The translations under genes and the position numbers were made by a program. Below are positions 61,719 through 64,000 of a stretch of 64,000 nucleotides of DNA, piece by piece. Source of the DNA: Isoperla grammatica (Eukaryota > Arthropoda > Insecta > Plecoptera > Perlodidae); assembly GCA_945910005.1 (NCBI GenBank), contig OX246738.1, forward strand, positions 27,815,303 to 27,879,302. The letters are read 5' to 3'. Under the pieces are notes generated by a model. That model did not search any database, was not told where the DNA came from, and was given only the letters and a program-made list of their open reading frames with translations. The number at the start of each line of letters is the position of its first letter. The first letter of the stretch is position 1.

Positions 61719-61772
61719 CGAAGCAGTTTTGCCGTTCTTGCTGGTAACCTTCAACAGTGATCCCTCGTAACC
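61719..61772 (-). CDS. cpo: Couch potato-like RRM1, internal exon (18 codons)
   Basis: This 54-bp exon encodes GYEGSLLKVTSKNGKTAS, the beta2-beta3 segment of the RBPMS/Cpo RRM. It is flanked by a pyrimidine-rich acceptor ending TGTTTCAG and a strong donor GTAAGT, and it is phase 0 at both ends. It should follow an exon ending in the family's LYLLFRAYE-like helix. I looked for that exon in 61,773-64,000 on the minus strand and did not find it, so it is probably outside the window. The residues are close to my memory of insect couch potato. Confidence 0.92.
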
Positions 61773-62993
61773 CTGAAACAAGGAACAAGAGTAAATTAAA
61801 CTGGTGGTTCAAATTACATTTGCACAGCCTAATTCCTGGATATCCGTTCAGAACGCAGACTCGGACGGGGAAATGTTTAGTATGGCAGCGTTTGATTCAT
61901 GGCCTGGATTCAATTACAAATATATGCACACGAAGAGTCGAGTTAAAACAGAAGATGTATCATTTCAGAGGTAATACAAGAAATAGTTTGGTAAACATGC
62001 ACTTGCGGAAATGAAACAACAAATGATGTAATTTTAGTGAAATTATTGATCTTACAAAAATGTATATGTTTCTTGACATTACTGTTCTGTATTTATTATA
62101 CAATTTTATATTATATCTGATGAATTATTGTTCTTTTATTGTACATATTATGTAAATCTGATGTCGATAACACGAAATAAATAATTATATTGACACGCAA
62201 TAATAAACGACGCAAGAAATTATGGAGTTTTAAAACATTTGTCTTCTATTTTTACTTTAGCAAAAAAGTTCGGCTTAAAACAATTAAAATTTAATTACTT
62301 AATTATTTTGTATGATATTCGTGTATCCCCGCGGATGTTACATTGTTTTAGCCGACTCTACGTTATGGGAGGAAAACAATACAATCATTGTTGACTTGTA
62401 CAATAATTTCATCCAAGGATTTCACTGAAGTTATTCGTATTACGAATGAATCACCCACCCTTCCTTTTTACTTCTAAAAATTCCGACACACATTATTCTC
62501 AGAATGTACCTTGGATATTTCTTTCATCCGCATGGATAATCCATCCAGCTTGGGTTTCCATCTTCTTTGTCATCCGCCTAATGTTCTTAGTTAGTGACTG
62601 CATTTCTCTTAAAATTACGGCGTCTCACGACCATTTAGTATAGTTTTTTACGGTGAGTGACGTTAATTTTTAGTTTCTTTAAGGAAGAAACGAGGTGAGA
62701 GCAATTTTAAAATATTCCAACATGGGAGTGGTAAGGGAGACGCCCTAGCGTGTTCGTCGCAATTTTTGCCCTGATTGTATTAATTGTTGTATAGTAATGA
62801 TGCTTCATTTTGTTGTTATTTCCAAAGATTACAAACTTATTTCTTAGATTTTTTAGATTAGTTAGGGTGTTTAATTGGCTCGAACACCACAGAGAATAGT
62901 CAAGGTAATATATAAATTGTCAACACCTCTAGTTGGCATTTACAAATTACAATAGATAATAGGGTAAGAAAACACACATCGCGTTACTGCTAG
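61773..62993. other. 5' intron of the couch potato-like gene, no feature seen
   Basis: AT-rich sequence between the first visible exon and the 52-bp tandem array. I searched the minus strand for the missing RRM1 start (RTLFVSGLP-like RNP2) and did not find it. Confidence 0.55.
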
Positions 62994-63186
62994 ATTCACA
63001 CAAGCAGAAACTCACGAACTAACCCGAGTAGACACAAAATGCTATGTTCACACAAGCAGAAACTCACGAACTAACCCGAGTAGACACAAAATGCTATGTT
63101 CACACAACCAGAAACTCACGAACTAACCCGAGTAGACACAAAAGGCTATGTTCACACAACCAGAAACTCACGAACTAACCCGAAGA
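62994..63186 (+). repeat. Four-copy 52-bp tandem repeat
   Basis: CACACAA(G/C)CAGAAACTCACG, AACTAACCCGAGTAGACACA and AAATGCTATGTT repeat with an exact 52-base period. The fourth copy breaks off after AACCCGA. It is immediately followed by the 63.2-kb MITE. Confidence 0.95.
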
Positions 63187-63214
63187 GGTAAAAGTAGATA
63201 AATTTACTAAACTC

Positions 63215-63345
63215 GTTCCACAACAACCTTGTGGATGTGACGTCACAGAAGGCATTGGCCAACCAACCGTCACCATTGGAGAAAGCTGATTGGCCGACTC
63301 CGATTCACACATCTGACGTCAGCATTCACAAGGTTGTTGTGGAAC
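63215..63345. mobile_element. 130-bp palindromic MITE
   Basis: GTTCCACAACAACCTTGTGG opens and ACAAGGTTGTTGTGGAAC closes. TGACGTCA-type motifs and GGCCAACCAACC / TGATTGGCCG lie inside. It stands directly after the 52-bp tandem array. The element at 9,880-9,996 has similar GGCCAACCA and TGACGTCA motifs. Confidence 0.8.
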
Positions 63346-64000
63346 CACCCTTGATTGTTAAGTGTTGGTTATTCAATGGGTGCTTCATGCACACAGTAAT
63401 AGCCGTAATCGTTGTGTCGTCCATATTACAACTTTAAATGTACTGTACTGATACAAAAAAGTAACAATATGAAGACGTGAAGAAAAGGGGGTGTATGGGT
63501 ATTGAGCTCTGATATGCTCGCCATGTGACTTAACAGTCAATGATGGTTTAATGTCGTGACATTGTCGCCTTTGTGCATGGATGGGATCATATACATTAGT
63601 GGGTCCCCGAAGAATATGATTCATAGTAGTTCTATTTATTTCATTACTGGTATCTCTATTTTTATTTTTCTTATTTTAATCGGCAAACAGTATCCAAAAC
63701 ATATTGGATGTGAATGTATTTACGAGAATTAAACAAAGTCAAAGCTCGCCCCTAAAGTTATACGATGCTAAAGTTATTTCGTCTAAAATCCTAAAATCAA
63801 GCCAACTATCCGTCATAATAAGTAACAACCCCAACAGAATCTAAACAACGTAACTTGCTCGAAGTAACTTAATATCCTCGGCGAGCACTATAATTCCCGG
63901 GTGCTAAGTGAAAGCAAGCACCTTAAGCAGATAATCTACGACCCGGCGTATTGGCCTGGTGTGCATGAGCTTGTTTTCAGCTGTAATCTTGCACAGGGGA

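Noticed and set aside
62994..63186. CAC-rich 52-bp repeats as an autoregulatory RBPMS/Cpo binding site
   Set aside because: The CAC motifs are on the plus strand, whereas the gene is transcribed from the minus strand, so its own transcript would carry GTG instead.

Overview
This is an intron-rich, AT-rich piece of an animal nuclear genome. It looks like the inside of one very large gene. I see no operons, no CRISPR array, no bacterial-type genes and no ORF longer than 195 codons. The only gene I recognise with confidence lies on the minus strand. It is a couch potato / MEC-8 / RBPMS-family RNA-binding protein with two RRM domains. Six coding exons can be read: 61,772-61,719, 56,252-56,190, 54,907-54,766, 30,746-30,610, 27,006-26,792 and 10,891-10,714. 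Their splice phases all match, and together they give about 263 residues. The exon coding the start of RRM1 (the RNP2 strand) is not in the window, so the gene begins beyond position 64,000. The wording of RRM1 and of the linker ([36 protein letters not shown]) is closest to what I remember of arthropod couch potato proteins. I therefore suggest an arthropod or a related protostome, perhaps marine. The species cannot be read from the sequence.

Layout: 61.8-64 kb is the 5' intron, with a 52-bp tandem repeat and a foldback element. 54.8-61.8 kb holds three RRM1 exons, two introns (5.5 and 1.3 kb) and several repeats. 30.7-54.8 kb is one 24-kb intron filled with inverted-repeat elements, including a 2.55-kb foldback at 34.1-36.7 kb built from ~280-bp units in both arms. 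26.8-30.7 kb holds the linker exon and the exon that starts RRM2. 10.9-26.8 kb is a 15.9-kb intron with MITE pairs, a tRNA-derived SINE and a ~320-bp ATT microsatellite. 1-10.7 kb holds the RRM2-completing exon's downstream side and more repeats. A possible first exon of an opposite-strand zinc-finger gene lies at 11,184-11,298.

The most distinctive feature is the number of short non-autonomous inverted-repeat elements, about twenty. Several fall into families with two or three copies inside the window (17.0/21.5 kb; 25.2/49.1 kb; 40.1/43.1/50.6 kb; 13.3/26.4 kb; 1.2/11.8 kb). There are also at least eleven G or C homopolymer tracts and an excess of the palindrome TAGGCCTA. No transposase is present, and the only reverse-transcriptase trace is a decayed C-terminal scrap near 42.8-43.05 kb. 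All coordinates and similarities come from reading by eye. No alignment, database search or base count was run.
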